64,000 nt of DNA from Taibaiella sp. (lineage in GTDB: Bacteria; Bacteroidota; Bacteroidia; Chitinophagales; Chitinophagaceae): contig JAEUVV010000013.1 of NCBI GenBank assembly GCA_016786705.1, forward strand, positions 248,001 through 312,000. Direction: 5' to 3'. The notes under the pieces are model-generated. The model saw only the letters and a program-made list of their open reading frames with translations. It had not been told where the DNA came from and ran no database searches. Numbering within the stretch: the stretch's first letter is position 1; each line of letters opens with the position of its first letter. The position numbers were made by a program, and so were the translations under genes. Below are positions 8,370 through 17,127 of the stretch, piece after piece.

Positions 8370-9119
8370 ATGAACTGTATTATTATCGACGATGAACCCC
8401 TGGCCATCAAGGCGATCAGTGCATTATGCCTGCAGTTCCCCGAGTTGCATATTGTAGCTACCTGCAACAATGCTATGGAAGCTTTCCAGGCATTACATAA
8501 ATACGAGATCAGCCTGATCTTCCTGGACATTAATATGCCTGTAATCGACGGCCTCAGCTTTTTACGTTCTTTAAAAGATCCGCCCGCAGTCATACTAACT
8601 ACTGCCTATTCGGAATATGCACTGGAAAGTTATGAACTTAATGTAATTGATTATTTACTGAAACCGGTAGCTCCCGAACGCTTCGCGGCCGCTATTCAAA
8701 AATTCAAAGCAAGGAAAGGCATCAGCGGAATGCAGGCTCCGGTACCTAATATTACTGGTAGCCCTGCTTCAAAGCCAGGCAGCTCGCCATTTAATATCAA
8801 CACCTCGGTTAAAGACTTTATGTTCATCAAAGAGAACGGGAAGCTGGTCAGGCTTAATTTCAAAGATATTTTCTTTATCGAAGGCATGAAAGATTACCTC
8901 AAGGTGGTGACGACCAATAAAACCTATATCATTCATCAAACGATGAAATCAATGGAAGAGAGTTTGCCTGCCAATGCTTTTATGCGGGTACACAAATCCT
9001 ACATCATAGCGCTAGCCGCCATTAAACAGATTGACGGTAACTGTATAGAAACCGACAAAGGTGGTGTTCCCTTAAGTCTTACTTACCGGGATGCACTCCT
9101 GGACCAGATGAATATATAA
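8370..9119 (+). CDS. LytTR-family response regulator
   Basis: The 249-residue protein has an N-terminal receiver domain (residues 1-120) with the acidic pair IIDDEP and the phospho-acceptor Asp53 in FLDINMP. The switch Thr (LTTAYS) and the conserved K-P (YLLKPVAP) are present. A linker rich in Pro, Gly and Ser follows. The C-terminal LytTR DNA-binding domain (about 145-245) includes FIEGMKDYLKVVTTNKTYI and MRVHKSYIIAL. It is the probable output of the LytS-type kinase encoded upstream. It converges on aat with one base between the stop codons. Confidence 0.9.
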   Translation: MNCIIIDDEPLAIKAISALCLQFPELHIVATCNNAMEAFQALHKYEISLIFLDINMPVIDGLSFLRSLKDPPAVILTTAYSEYALESYELNVIDYLLKPVAPERFAAAIQKFKARKGISGMQAPVPNITGSPASKPGSSPFNINTSVKDFMFIKENGKLVRLNFKDIFFIEGMKDYLKVVTTNKTYIIHQTMKSMEESLPANAFMRVHKSYIIALAAIKQIDGNCIETDKGGVPLSLTYRDALLDQMNI

Positions 9120-9120
9120 G

Positions 9121-9765
9121 TTACCCCCTGAGTCTTTGCAGCAGCTCCAGGAATTCATGCCTGGGCATAAGTTCCGCGCCCATACTCAGCAGGTGCGGGT
9201 TTTCCACCTGGCAATCGATCAAAGCATAATCGTAGCTGGTACACAGATGGATGAGGGCAGCCTTGGAGGCATTTGGCGCCAGACTAAACATACTTTCTCC
9301 ACAAAATACACCCCCCTGTTCAATGCCATATAAGCCGCCGACCAATTTTTCATTTTGCCATACCTCAATAGAACTGGCATGCCCTAAGGCGTGCATTCTT
9401 TTGTAAGCCTTTTGCATCTCAGCTACAATCCAGGTGCCCTCCTGTTCGGGCCGCAAGACAGTTGCACAGTGTGCTATCACCTGGTCAAAAGCCTGGTTAC
9501 GGGTTATAGTAAATATACCTTTATTGAATAGTTGCCGCATACTTTTAGAGATCCTGACTTTATCCCTTAAAATCACACAACGCTCTCCAGGACTAAACCA
9601 GCAAATAGGTTCTTCTTCATTATACCAGGGAAAAATACCGGCACGATAAGCCTTGAGTAAAGTTTCCGGTGCCAGGTTACCCCCTACAGCTAATAAGCCC
9701 GACTCATCCGCTTGTTCCGGGTCCGGGAATTGCTCAAAATCTTCCGCTAAAAAATATATTGCCAT
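9121..9765 (-). CDS. aat: Leucyl/phenylalanyl-tRNA-protein transferase
   Basis: The 214-residue protein matches the Aat family in length and motifs: the start FPDPEQADESGLLAVGG, then GIFPWYNEEEPICWFSPGER and GGLYGIEQGGVFCGESMFS. Aat adds Leu or Phe from aminoacyl-tRNA to N-terminal Lys or Arg of proteins, creating an N-degron for ClpS/ClpAP in the cytosol. It appears monocistronic, with a -7 element (TATTTTTG on the minus strand, 9794-9801) close upstream. Confidence 0.93.
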   Translation of the reverse strand: MAIYFLAEDFEQFPDPEQADESGLLAVGGNLAPETLLKAYRAGIFPWYNEEEPICWFSPGERCVILRDKVRISKSMRQLFNKGIFTITRNQAFDQVIAHCATVLRPEQEGTWIVAEMQKAYKRMHALGHASSIEVWQNEKLVGGLYGIEQGGVFCGESMFSLAPNASKAALIHLCTSYDYALIDCQVENPHLLSMGAELMPRHEFLELLQRLRG

Positions 9766-9793
9766 GCCGTCAGGTATTCGTTATGTCGATTTA

Positions 9794-9801
9794 CAAAAAT
9801 A
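9794..9801 (-). promoter_or_regulatory. -7 element of aat
   Basis: On the minus strand this reads TATTTTTG, matching TAnnTTTG, about 28 nt before the aat start. No -33 element lies at the correct distance. Confidence 0.3.
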
Positions 9802-9813
9802 AGTGAAACAAAG

Positions 9814-9856
9814 AAGAACCGCTCCCCGGAAAATCATTTCCCGGGGAGCGGTTCTT
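9814..9856. terminator. Strong hairpin terminator between aat and the surface-protein gene
   Basis: A perfect 16-bp stem (9814-9829 with 9841-9856) has an 11-nt loop. On the minus strand it lies about 50 nt after the stop of the large T9SS protein gene and ends that transcript. The stem is GC-rich (core CGCTCCCCGG) with A/T-rich edges. Confidence 0.85.
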
Positions 9857-9906
9857 TAAAATAAATAACCGGTTGGCCTATTTATAAATCAGCACGGCCT
9901 GTTGTT

Positions 9907-12900
9907 TTAGTTCTTTACCAGTTTAAAGGTACCGGCGACACCATTTTCGTTTTGGAGTACCACCGTATAAACACCGTTAGTAAGTGAGGCAACATTTAAA
10001 GTATTATTTGTCGCGTCCAGATCAGCGGTCATCACCACTCTCCCGGTCACATCAAATACCGATACCGTATGTTTAGCCGCCAGGCCTATCACATTAACGG
10101 CCTTGTTTGCAGGATTCGGATAGATGCTTAAACCAGCACTTTTAATGTTCACCATACGTACATCAGAAAGCGTGAATACGCCATCATGATCCAATTGTTT
10201 CAACCTGTAATAAACATTACCCGGATTTACGTTTTTATCCGTCGTACTGTAATCCAGCTGCTGACTAGAACGACCATTCGCTGCTTTACTGGCGACAAAA
10301 CCCAGCTCCTGCCAGCTCCTGGCGTCAAAGCTTCTTTCGATAACAAACCCTTTGTTATTGCTTTCAAACAAAGTACTCCAGTTCAGGCTCACATTGCGGT
10401 CATTGGCTGTTGCGCTGAAGTCGACTAATGAAACCGGCAATGGCGTTACCGTAGTAATCTCATAGGTTACCGCCGGGCTAGTCGCATTTGCTTTATCTGT
10501 AATAGAATAAGTAAAGGCAAAAGGAGTCGTTGCCGTACCACCGCCACTCTGTGCATAAATCACCATATTAGCCGGATCGAAATTATCAATTCTCGCTGTA
10601 GGCGTACCTGCAACCACTTCCTTAACACCTGTTGTACCACCAAAATTGTAATACAATTTCGTTCTGTTATTAATAGAATGGATACTGAAGCTGCTTCCTG
10701 CAGAGCAAGAGGATGCATTAGCACAATCTTCAGGATCGGTTCCGGTCAATGGCCCAACCGCTGCATTAGACATTTGGATATAAGCATAACCAACTAATGT
10801 AGGGAAACCGCTTAAACTTCCTGAAGAAGCCGCATAGCCAAAGGAGTTGTTTGATACATTATATGATTTAGGATCTGCGGTTGGTGTCCGTTGGATCCCG
10901 AAGTTATTATTTACTTTATTTTCAGTTACCATTCCCAGGTCTGCCACATTTGTGGTATTGGAAGTATTTGCCGTACCATTCATGTTCACACCGGTAGCAA
11001 CCCACCCTGCAGCATTGGAACCTGCTGTCAGCAAGCTGTTTGCCACAGGTGCTATATTACCTGAAGTCAATACCACTTTATAAGCTAGCCCTGTCGGCAT
11101 ATTAGTAAACGCATAAGTACCGTCGGCATTTACCCGCACAGAAGCAATTACCCTGTTATTAGAACCGGTAAGGTTTGCAAAAAAGTCGGTACCGGCATTT
11201 ACGCTTCCTGCATTGCTATTCGTTCTGTCTCCGCTTACCGGTTTTTCCAGATTATTGCCTGTTGCATCACCATTTGCATCATTCCATACACGACCAGTGA
11301 TGTTAGCACCGAAGGTCAGGGTAGCAGCACCATTTGCCGTACTTACCTGCCCGGCATTATCCACCGATTTAAAAGGGATCATTATGCTGCCCGGCCCTTC
11401 AAAGTCAGGATCAACAGTAATGGTTTGCGTAGGAACTCCTGATGCATTGGCAGGTACCAGCACACCGGCAGCTGGCCATGTTGTACTATTATAGCTATTT
11501 CCATTGATCACAATAGTCGTGGTATTGGCAGGGAAAGATACGATACGGATACCGGTAATAGTTCCTCCATCATAGTCTGAACTTACTGTAGTATTGGTAA
11601 AGGTACTACCAGGTACTGTTACCTGGGCAGTGCCGCCAGGATTGGCTGCGCTGTTAGCACCGGAACCTGGTACCGGCAAACGTTGGATACCAAAGTTTAC
11701 ACCGGTTTTATTACCGTTCAATACCAAAGGCAGGATACCGTCAGCAATCGCGTCTATACCGGTACCGGCCGTAGTACCCAGCTGCTCCCCAACATTATTC
11801 CAGCCCGCAGGCAAAGTAACCTGAGTCGCGTAATTTAATTTACTATTAACGGCGACTTGTGTTGTACTGATCACGACATTATAGTTAGCGCCCGGGATAT
11901 TAGTAAAGCTGTAAGTCCCGTTCGCGTTCACTGTAGTCACCGACCGGATCACGCTATCGGAAGAAACGATATAGGCATATAAGACAGGTAAAGCTAGCGG
12001 GTTCGTAGCCGACTGGTCTATCAGGTTATTGTTTTTACTGTTTACATCATTGAATACATTACCGGCAATATTGAAGCATCCGAAAGTAACATTAGTTTGC
12101 TGCCCGTCCGCTTCCAGGGCCCAGCCCCAGGTATTCAACACGCGTACATTTCCATAATCGTCACACTGATCTCCGTTTTGATCGTTTGAAGTACCGCCTC
12201 TGGAAACAGAAGGGGCAGGTACCACATTACCCAGATTACCGTTGCCATTCCATGCCCTGGTTGGACTGTTGGCAGAAGACATGGTCCCATATAAAGAGTT
12301 ATCCAGGCCTTTTCCGCTAACATTGGCATTATTATCAGAACAACTGGTAGTGGTAACATTATTAGGCAGCTTGCTGTCATTCCAGTACAACCTGTTGGAA
12401 GGGGAGCTTAGCGGTGCTATAGTCTGGATATACATACCGTCGGCATTAACCTCTGCATCATAGATAGGCAGGTTAAAACGCCCTCTGCGGTAAGTAGCTG
12501 AAATGCTGATCGCGGTACCTGCGACCAGGTTATTGCCCAGGCCATCTTTACCATCCCAGGTAATCGTTCCCGGCCCCTTAGCCATATCGAAACCTTCGAG
12601 AACGAAGTCGCGTGTATTAGGCGTAAAACCATCTCCATTACCGTCTATATCAAAGACAATCCGTACATCTCCGGCCTCGGGCATCGTAAAGTTTGCCGTC
12701 AGGTTACTACCGGGACAACCCGTAATCGGTACTGCAGAAAATGCCGGTGTACCATTGATTGTAGCGATAGGGTACAACACAGCACTCGGTTCGTTCAAAA
12801 ATACTTTAAACCCGTCGGTCAGGACCATATTGGTCGTACCTGCTTCTACAGAATTCCTGGCTAGTGACCAGTCTGTGAGGTTATTGTTGACACCGTAATC

Positions 12901-13722
12901 AGTAAAGGCAATATCGTAAGCCACCGGAGCAAACCCGGAAGTAACAGATGCAAAGCTGAGTTTGATTAAGGTAGAGTCATTAGAGTAAGAGTAAAAAGCA
13001 GGGGCAGCTTTGGCTGTAGCTCCTACGCGCTCATTAGAACCGACAGCTACCAGGCCCCAGTTTTGAGAAAAAACGCGGCCTGTAAATTTATTGGTAGCAT
13101 TCGCTACTGTAATATCCCAGAATGAGGCCTTAAATTCCTGGCTGGAGTTAGCTGCAATCGCAGTATGGTCGCTACCACTACCGCTCACCCGGTAAAAGAC
13201 CATAGCGTATTCACCATTCATTGTGGGCGTAAATGTAATGGGTTTATATCCTGTACTCACGCCTAGAATATTAGGCCCGTTTACTGCCTGTGTAAAGCTA
13301 CTTATGTAACCGTCTACTGTGCTGTTAAAACGCTGTCTGGATACAATTGCTCCTGTAGGATCATAAATAACGGCCCAGATATTTGCTCCGATTTCATCAC
13401 CGGCATATCCTGTTGTACCATATTCCCTCCACTTGAATCCGAAGTGAATACGCTCCTGGGTGTAATCAGCAATACGTACCCGGATCCTGTTTTCAGGAAT
13501 ATTGTTCAGGAAAGGACCGGTACCCCTGCTTTGATAAACCAGTAATGCGGAGTTGGTGCCCGAATTATTGTTAGAAATTTCTTTCGTTCCTTCGGCGAAA
13601 GTGTTCCCTGCAGCAAGTGTAAAGCCTCCGAAAAGCATTACCAGCGCCCGGAGTTTAACGGTAAACATGCGTTTACGGTCATTGAATTTTGGGTGGTTAA
13701 AAGTTTTGTTCATTGTTTTCAT
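9907..13722 (-). CDS. Large T9SS-secreted surface protein with SdrD-like B domains
   Basis: This is a 1271-residue exported protein. A signal sequence ends near residue 44 (TLAAGNTFAE) after a long basic N-terminus. Two SdrD/Cna-B-like repeats begin near residues 549 (NIAGNVFNDVN) and 807 (NITGRVWNDANGD), each ending in a strand of the form DGTYAFTNMP. A fibronectin-like segment that often precedes the sorting domain (PVSLVDFSATANDRNVSLNW) starts near 1094. The T9SS type A sorting domain (IYPNPANKAVNVIGL to the end) starts near 1200. Together these indicate a cell-surface or released adhesin-like protein. The SdrD-like folds carry D-x-N-x-D-type acidic loops, probably Ca-binding. Confidence 0.88.
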   Translation of the reverse strand: MKTMNKTFNHPKFNDRKRMFTVKLRALVMLFGGFTLAAGNTFAEGTKEISNNNSGTNSALLVYQSRGTGPFLNNIPENRIRVRIADYTQERIHFGFKWREYGTTGYAGDEIGANIWAVIYDPTGAIVSRQRFNSTVDGYISSFTQAVNGPNILGVSTGYKPITFTPTMNGEYAMVFYRVSGSGSDHTAIAANSSQEFKASFWDITVANATNKFTGRVFSQNWGLVAVGSNERVGATAKAAPAFYSYSNDSTLIKLSFASVTSGFAPVAYDIAFTDYGVNNNLTDWSLARNSVEAGTTNMVLTDGFKVFLNEPSAVLYPIATINGTPAFSAVPITGCPGSNLTANFTMPEAGDVRIVFDIDGNGDGFTPNTRDFVLEGFDMAKGPGTITWDGKDGLGNNLVAGTAISISATYRRGRFNLPIYDAEVNADGMYIQTIAPLSSPSNRLYWNDSKLPNNVTTTSCSDNNANVSGKGLDNSLYGTMSSANSPTRAWNGNGNLGNVVPAPSVSRGGTSNDQNGDQCDDYGNVRVLNTWGWALEADGQQTNVTFGCFNIAGNVFNDVNSKNNNLIDQSATNPLALPVLYAYIVSSDSVIRSVTTVNANGTYSFTNIPGANYNVVISTTQVAVNSKLNYATQVTLPAGWNNVGEQLGTTAGTGIDAIADGILPLVLNGNKTGVNFGIQRLPVPGSGANSAANPGGTAQVTVPGSTFTNTTVSSDYDGGTITGIRIVSFPANTTTIVINGNSYNSTTWPAAGVLVPANASGVPTQTITVDPDFEGPGSIMIPFKSVDNAGQVSTANGAATLTFGANITGRVWNDANGDATGNNLEKPVSGDRTNSNAGSVNAGTDFFANLTGSNNRVIASVRVNADGTYAFTNMPTGLAYKVVLTSGNIAPVANSLLTAGSNAAGWVATGVNMNGTANTSNTTNVADLGMVTENKVNNNFGIQRTPTADPKSYNVSNNSFGYAASSGSLSGFPTLVGYAYIQMSNAAVGPLTGTDPEDCANASSCSAGSSFSIHSINNRTKLYYNFGGTTGVKEVVAGTPTARIDNFDPANMVIYAQSGGGTATTPFAFTYSITDKANATSPAVTYEITTVTPLPVSLVDFSATANDRNVSLNWSTLFESNNKGFVIERSFDARSWQELGFVASKAANGRSSQQLDYSTTDKNVNPGNVYYRLKQLDHDGVFTLSDVRMVNIKSAGLSIYPNPANKAVNVIGLAAKHTVSVFDVTGRVVMTADLDATNNTLNVASLTNGVYTVVLQNENGVAGTFKLVKN

Positions 13723-14632
13723 ACTATTTAAAAAAATATCACTTAACCTTCCCTTATCAGGAAAGCATTTAATTGGAATAGATACGGCAGGGGGAAATTT
13801 TGTAGAGGTAACGGATTACAGCATTACGCTATCCGGTAAAAAACAGTAAATACTTTCAAAATAAAATAATGCACCTACAAATTTTATTGTATCAGACGCT
13901 ACCATATTGCCGGCATCTAAGCCGCAATAGCCCGGGAATAATGGCACAACATTAAGCTCCGGGGGCTCCCCGGCCACTTTAAGTACCTGTAATAAGAAAT
14001 GTATTGTCTGTAATGCCTCCGGGCAGCAGGTTTTGCTGTCGGGCGTTAAGAGGAGTTCCGCAAATGTGCGGAAGCATTGGCGATTTGTTGACCTTGTTCA
14101 TACTTTGTTTTAATTTTTTGATCGTAACTGCCCCCGCGAACAGCGAGGACATGTACCCGTATTCACCAGGATTCTTAAATGAACAGGAAGGCAAAATGAT
14201 AAAAATCTAAACGCCTGGTAGTGATTTTAAAAAATATTTCAGCTCGCTTTAAAGTCGCTTACAAAATATTCAGCTCAATCATTGTGTTCAAAACCGCTAT
14301 GCTCTAATAATAGCTTTTAAGAATGCTGACTCAAAAATGTATACTATTTCAATAGAGATCTTTTACTATTCAATTGTAAAACAACCTATTGCGCGGCAAA
14401 ATTATAAGCTTTGCCTGAAACAGCCAAAGCATCTTACACATACATTATAATACTACTCGTAATCAATTAATTTTCAATAAATTTAATGATCATTTCATCA
14501 TTCTATGTATGATAAATGCCTGGTAAATAAGTAGTTTTCACAAGAGCGGTACCCCTGGTATTTTTCTTGACGGTTAAACAACAATGTTATACCTAAATTT
14601 GCAGCTTATTCAGTTTCTAAAAATTTGATTTA
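13723..14632. other. 910-bp intergenic region without a recognised gene
   Basis: This region separates two divergent genes. Short frames at about 13979-14194 (minus) and 14004-14210 (plus) overlap each other and look non-coding. It contains a small perfect hairpin (TTCCGCA/TGCGGAA near 14056-14073) in a GC-richer patch at about 14000-14100, flanked by AT-rich DNA. No riboswitch, tRNA or 6S/SRP motif was recognised. A structured RNA or a decayed gene is possible. Confidence 0.4.
14594..14601 (+). promoter_or_regulatory. -7 element of the ChaN-like gene
   Basis: TAAATTTG matches TAnnTTTG and lies 32 nt before the ATG. A TTG at 14567-14569 could serve as the -33 box, but its 24-nt spacing is long. 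Confidence 0.4.
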
Positions 14633-15493
14633 ATGAAGTATTTATTGCTTACGCTCTTTTCTTTTTATTCCTTCACTTCATCAGTTATGGCCCAGACACC
14701 GCAAGACTTGTATGAAATCTATGATACCCGCTCGGGCAATAAAATAAGCTGGGACCAATGGGTCCGGGAATACCTGAACAGCGCTGATATTATATTATGG
14801 GGCGAAGAGCATAATGACAGTATCGGTCATTTGCTGCAAGCAGACATGTTGCGCTCGCTCAAACAAAGCCAACACGACAGGCCGCTGGCTTTTTCTATGG
14901 AAATGTTCCATACAGATGTACAGGGCGTGATGGATGAATATCTTGCCGGCTGGATCAGCGAAAAGAATTTCAAAGCCGAAAGCCGCATTTGGAATAATTA
15001 CAAAGATTATGCCCCTATTGTCAATTTCGCCAAAGAAAATAAAGTACCGGTAATTTGCGCCAACACGCCTTCACGCTACACAAATATGGTAACCCGTGGC
15101 GACTTTAAAGCATTAGATGTTTTACCTAAGCGAACAAAACAGGCTTACCTTCCGCCTTTGCCACTGGACACCTTAAGCGGTCGTTATGCAGAAAAATTCC
15201 TGGAAGCAATGGGCGGGCATGTCAACCCCAATATGTTCATCTACCAGTCCCAAAACCTTTGGGATGCTACTATGGCGCACAACATTATAAAAGCGGCTAA
15301 AAAGCACCGCGTCTTCCATATCGTCGGCCGTTTTCATACCGATGAATACCAGGGTACTGCAGCACGCGTATTAAAACAAACGAAGAAGAAAGTAGCCACT
15401 GTTTCCTGTTTTCCTGCTGCTGCTTATAAAGCGGAGGAACATAAAAAACTTGCGGACTATGTTGTGCTCACGAAAGGGGCAACAAAAGAATAA
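14633..15493 (+). CDS. ChaN-like haem-binding/iron-regulated exported protein
   Basis: The 286-residue protein has a signal peptide (MKYLLLTLFSFYSFTSSVMAQ). It carries the hallmarks of the ChaN/PF04187 (TIKI-like) family: ILWGEEHNDSIGH near residue 54, FSMEMFHTDVQGVMDEYL near 86, VICANTPSRY near 143, and a C-terminal HIVGRFHTDEY. Campylobacter ChaN binds haem, and other members are predicted metallopeptidase-like. It converges with the DUF692/MNIO gene, with only 6 bp between the two stops. The proximity to an iron enzyme is suggestive but not proof of a shared role. Confidence 0.8.
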   Translation: MKYLLLTLFSFYSFTSSVMAQTPQDLYEIYDTRSGNKISWDQWVREYLNSADIILWGEEHNDSIGHLLQADMLRSLKQSQHDRPLAFSMEMFHTDVQGVMDEYLAGWISEKNFKAESRIWNNYKDYAPIVNFAKENKVPVICANTPSRYTNMVTRGDFKALDVLPKRTKQAYLPPLPLDTLSGRYAEKFLEAMGGHVNPNMFIYQSQNLWDATMAHNIIKAAKKHRVFHIVGRFHTDEYQGTAARVLKQTKKKVATVSCFPAAAYKAEEHKKLADYVVLTKGATKE

Positions 15494-15499
15494 TACTAT

Positions 15500-16639
15500 T
15501 TATTTCCACTTTTGGGCAATATGAATGGCAGTATCCACCATGGCGGGCTGCCATTTTTCTATATGCCAGTCACTGCCGGCCAATGAAGTGTATTGCATTT
15601 TGTCAATTACGTCCTTGTGGTCGGCGGCAGTCTCCAGGATATGGCTTATGATCTGTTGATGCCCGAATAATTGTTCATCTACAAGCGGTGTGGGTGTAAG
15701 TTGAAGTGTTGCAGGCCTGAAGCCGTCAATGTTGCGGGGCCATTGCTGCTCCCTGTTATATTGTTCAATAATATTGCGCATTGTATGGAAATCATCCTGG
15801 TACTGTGCTCTTTGCGCCGGTGTAGTTAAAGCAATGCCCAATTGTTCCAGCAGGACAAACTTCAGGTTAGGGCAACGGTTTAAAGTGATCTTCAGTAATT
15901 CAAATACAGCTGCCGGTACGGCATCATCATGAGTGTCCCTGCGCACTTGCTGCAAATGTGCGCCGGGATGCGGTTGCCAGGAGCCGCCGGAGATATGTAT
16001 TTCCCGCACTTTCTCCAAAGGGTACAGGTCCAATAAGGTGCTGCTGTCCAGGTTGAAATTATGGAGCTGGCAGTACAGGTTATGCAGGTCAAGTATCATA
16101 AACCCGTTTACGGGGCTTAACAGTTCATCTAAAAACCGGCCTTGTATTTTCACTTCTTCCAGGTCATAGGCAAAAGCAAGGTTTTCCAGGCCTACGGGGC
16201 ACTGTGCCGCATCGGCGATCCGGCTGATCCTGTCGCGGCCTATCGCCAAGGTGGTGGCCGTGTAAGGTACGCTAAGGGGCGCGCCTTTATGAAAATCCCG
16301 GCCCGTCATAAAACCAAAATGCTCGGTGATATGATCAAACTGGTACATACCCCTCAAAGCGCGCAGGCGCTCCAGCCAGGCTTGCTGCTCTTCAGAAAAT
16401 CTACCCGAAAACAAAGAAAAAAACACCCCATGGCCGACCAGCCTTTGCTCCTTGCTGTAGGCCGATAACAATTCATGAAACCAGTCCGGCACCTGGTAGT
16501 CCCGGGCATAAAGCGCGTCAAAAGACCATTCCAGTCCGCCCACAAGTCCTGCTTCCAATAAAGGTAAAGATGCCGATAACATATCGACATCCAGGTTTGT
16601 AGCAATACCGGGTATAATACCGTCAATAATCCTACTCAT
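15500..16639 (-). CDS. DUF692/MNIO peptide-modifying iron oxidative enzyme
   Basis: This is a 379-residue protein when started at 16639, where ATG overlaps the stop of the last peptide gene (TAATG). An in-frame start at 16663 would run into that peptide gene and is disfavoured. Residues 8-270 form the DUF692 TIM barrel. Candidate metal ligands in order are His70 (VGHGVFF), Glu106/His107 (ITEHFGF), Glu152-Asn153, Asp184 and His186, His215 (EIHISGG), Asp235/His237 (RRDTHDD) and Glu265 (VLLEQ). Known MNIO enzymes (MbnB, TglH, ChrH, bufferin enzymes) use two or three irons and oxygen to modify Cys, or Asp in some systems, in precursor peptides. About 90 C-terminal residues (290-379) extend beyond the barrel. 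No separate partner protein lies nearby. The three C-x-x-C peptides upstream are the likely substrates. Confidence 0.85.
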   Translation of the reverse strand: MSRIIDGIIPGIATNLDVDMLSASLPLLEAGLVGGLEWSFDALYARDYQVPDWFHELLSAYSKEQRLVGHGVFFSLFSGRFSEEQQAWLERLRALRGMYQFDHITEHFGFMTGRDFHKGAPLSVPYTATTLAIGRDRISRIADAAQCPVGLENLAFAYDLEEVKIQGRFLDELLSPVNGFMILDLHNLYCQLHNFNLDSSTLLDLYPLEKVREIHISGGSWQPHPGAHLQQVRRDTHDDAVPAAVFELLKITLNRCPNLKFVLLEQLGIALTTPAQRAQYQDDFHTMRNIIEQYNREQQWPRNIDGFRPATLQLTPTPLVDEQLFGHQQIISHILETAADHKDVIDKMQYTSLAGSDWHIEKWQPAMVDTAIHIAQKWK

Positions 16640-16815
16640 TATCCCATCCCGCAGGCCGGACAATAATCCGGGTTATGTTTTCCAGAATCATCTACGGTAT
16701 CAGAACCCTTTTTTTGATCGGGTACTACATCGTCTTTTTTATCGCAGGAGCTCAGGCTGCCGGCGATCAGTAAACCCAGGGTCAGAGACCCGATCAGTTT
16801 TTTAGAAAGTTTCAT
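16639..16815 (-). CDS. Candidate RiPP precursor 1, lipoprotein signal and C-terminal CPACGMG
   Basis: The 58-residue peptide starts MKLSKKLIGS and has a lipoprotein-type signal ending at the lipobox L-S-S-C (Cys24). A charged, soluble spacer rich in Asp and Lys follows. It ends exactly with D-Y-C-P-A-C-G-M-G. The only cysteines after the lipobox are the two in the terminal motif, which makes them the expected modification sites. The start at 16815 is chosen because it gives the standard signal peptide; a Met just before it (16818) and one at 16842 are possible. The stop overlaps the MNIO start, so the two are translationally coupled. Confidence 0.75.
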   Translation of the reverse strand: MKLSKKLIGSLTLGLLIAGSLSSCDKKDDVVPDQKKGSDTVDDSGKHNPDYCPACGMG

Positions 16816-16898
16816 CATAATAGTTTTAAAGGTTAAGTACACGGATCAGAGAGCCGCTTTATCATTAAGACGCGCTAACTAATAAAAAGCTTAGTCAC

Positions 16899-17114
16899 TT
16901 AGCCCATGCCACAAGCCGGGCAATTATTAGGGTCATAGGGCTCAGGTATATTTACAGTATCCTCTTTACTGAGTGCCGGATGATGCCTTGTGGTATCTTT
17001 TCTATGCATTCCACGTTGTTGTGTAGCCGGCTGTTCCGTTCCACAGGAAGCAGCAGCCAGGCCCAGGCCCAGGCCCAACACCAACTTAGTCAATAAATGC
17101 TTATTTAATTCCAT
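16899..17114 (-). CDS. Candidate RiPP precursor 2, exported, C-terminal CPACGMG
   Basis: The 71-residue peptide has a basic start (MELNKHLLTKL), a Leu/Gly-rich core and A-A-S-C at residues 21-24, a near-consensus lipobox. A polar spacer follows (HRKDTTRHHPALSKEDTV). The end is D-P-N-N-C-P-A-C-G-M-G, and the last seven residues are identical to precursor 1. It lies 13 nt after precursor 3 and 83 nt before precursor 1 on the same strand. The signal, length and identical terminus mark it as a paralogous precursor rather than an enzyme. Confidence 0.75.
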   Translation of the reverse strand: MELNKHLLTKLVLGLGLGLAAASCGTEQPATQQRGMHRKDTTRHHPALSKEDTVNIPEPYDPNNCPACGMG

Positions 17115-17127
17115 AATTAATAACTAT

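Noticed and set aside
11213..12898. Several plus-strand frames opposite the T9SS surface-protein gene
   Set aside because: The repetitive, Thr/Asn-rich codons of the real gene create long open frames on the other strand; their composition is not protein-like.
14000..14130. Possible SRP, RNase P or tmRNA gene in the GC-richer patch
   Set aside because: The conserved sequence motifs of these RNAs are not present; only a short hairpin is seen.
13979..14210. Two overlapping short frames on opposite strands (about 70 residues each)
   Set aside because: They lie in the same DNA, have no signal peptide, domain or usual amino-acid pattern, and no promoter element.
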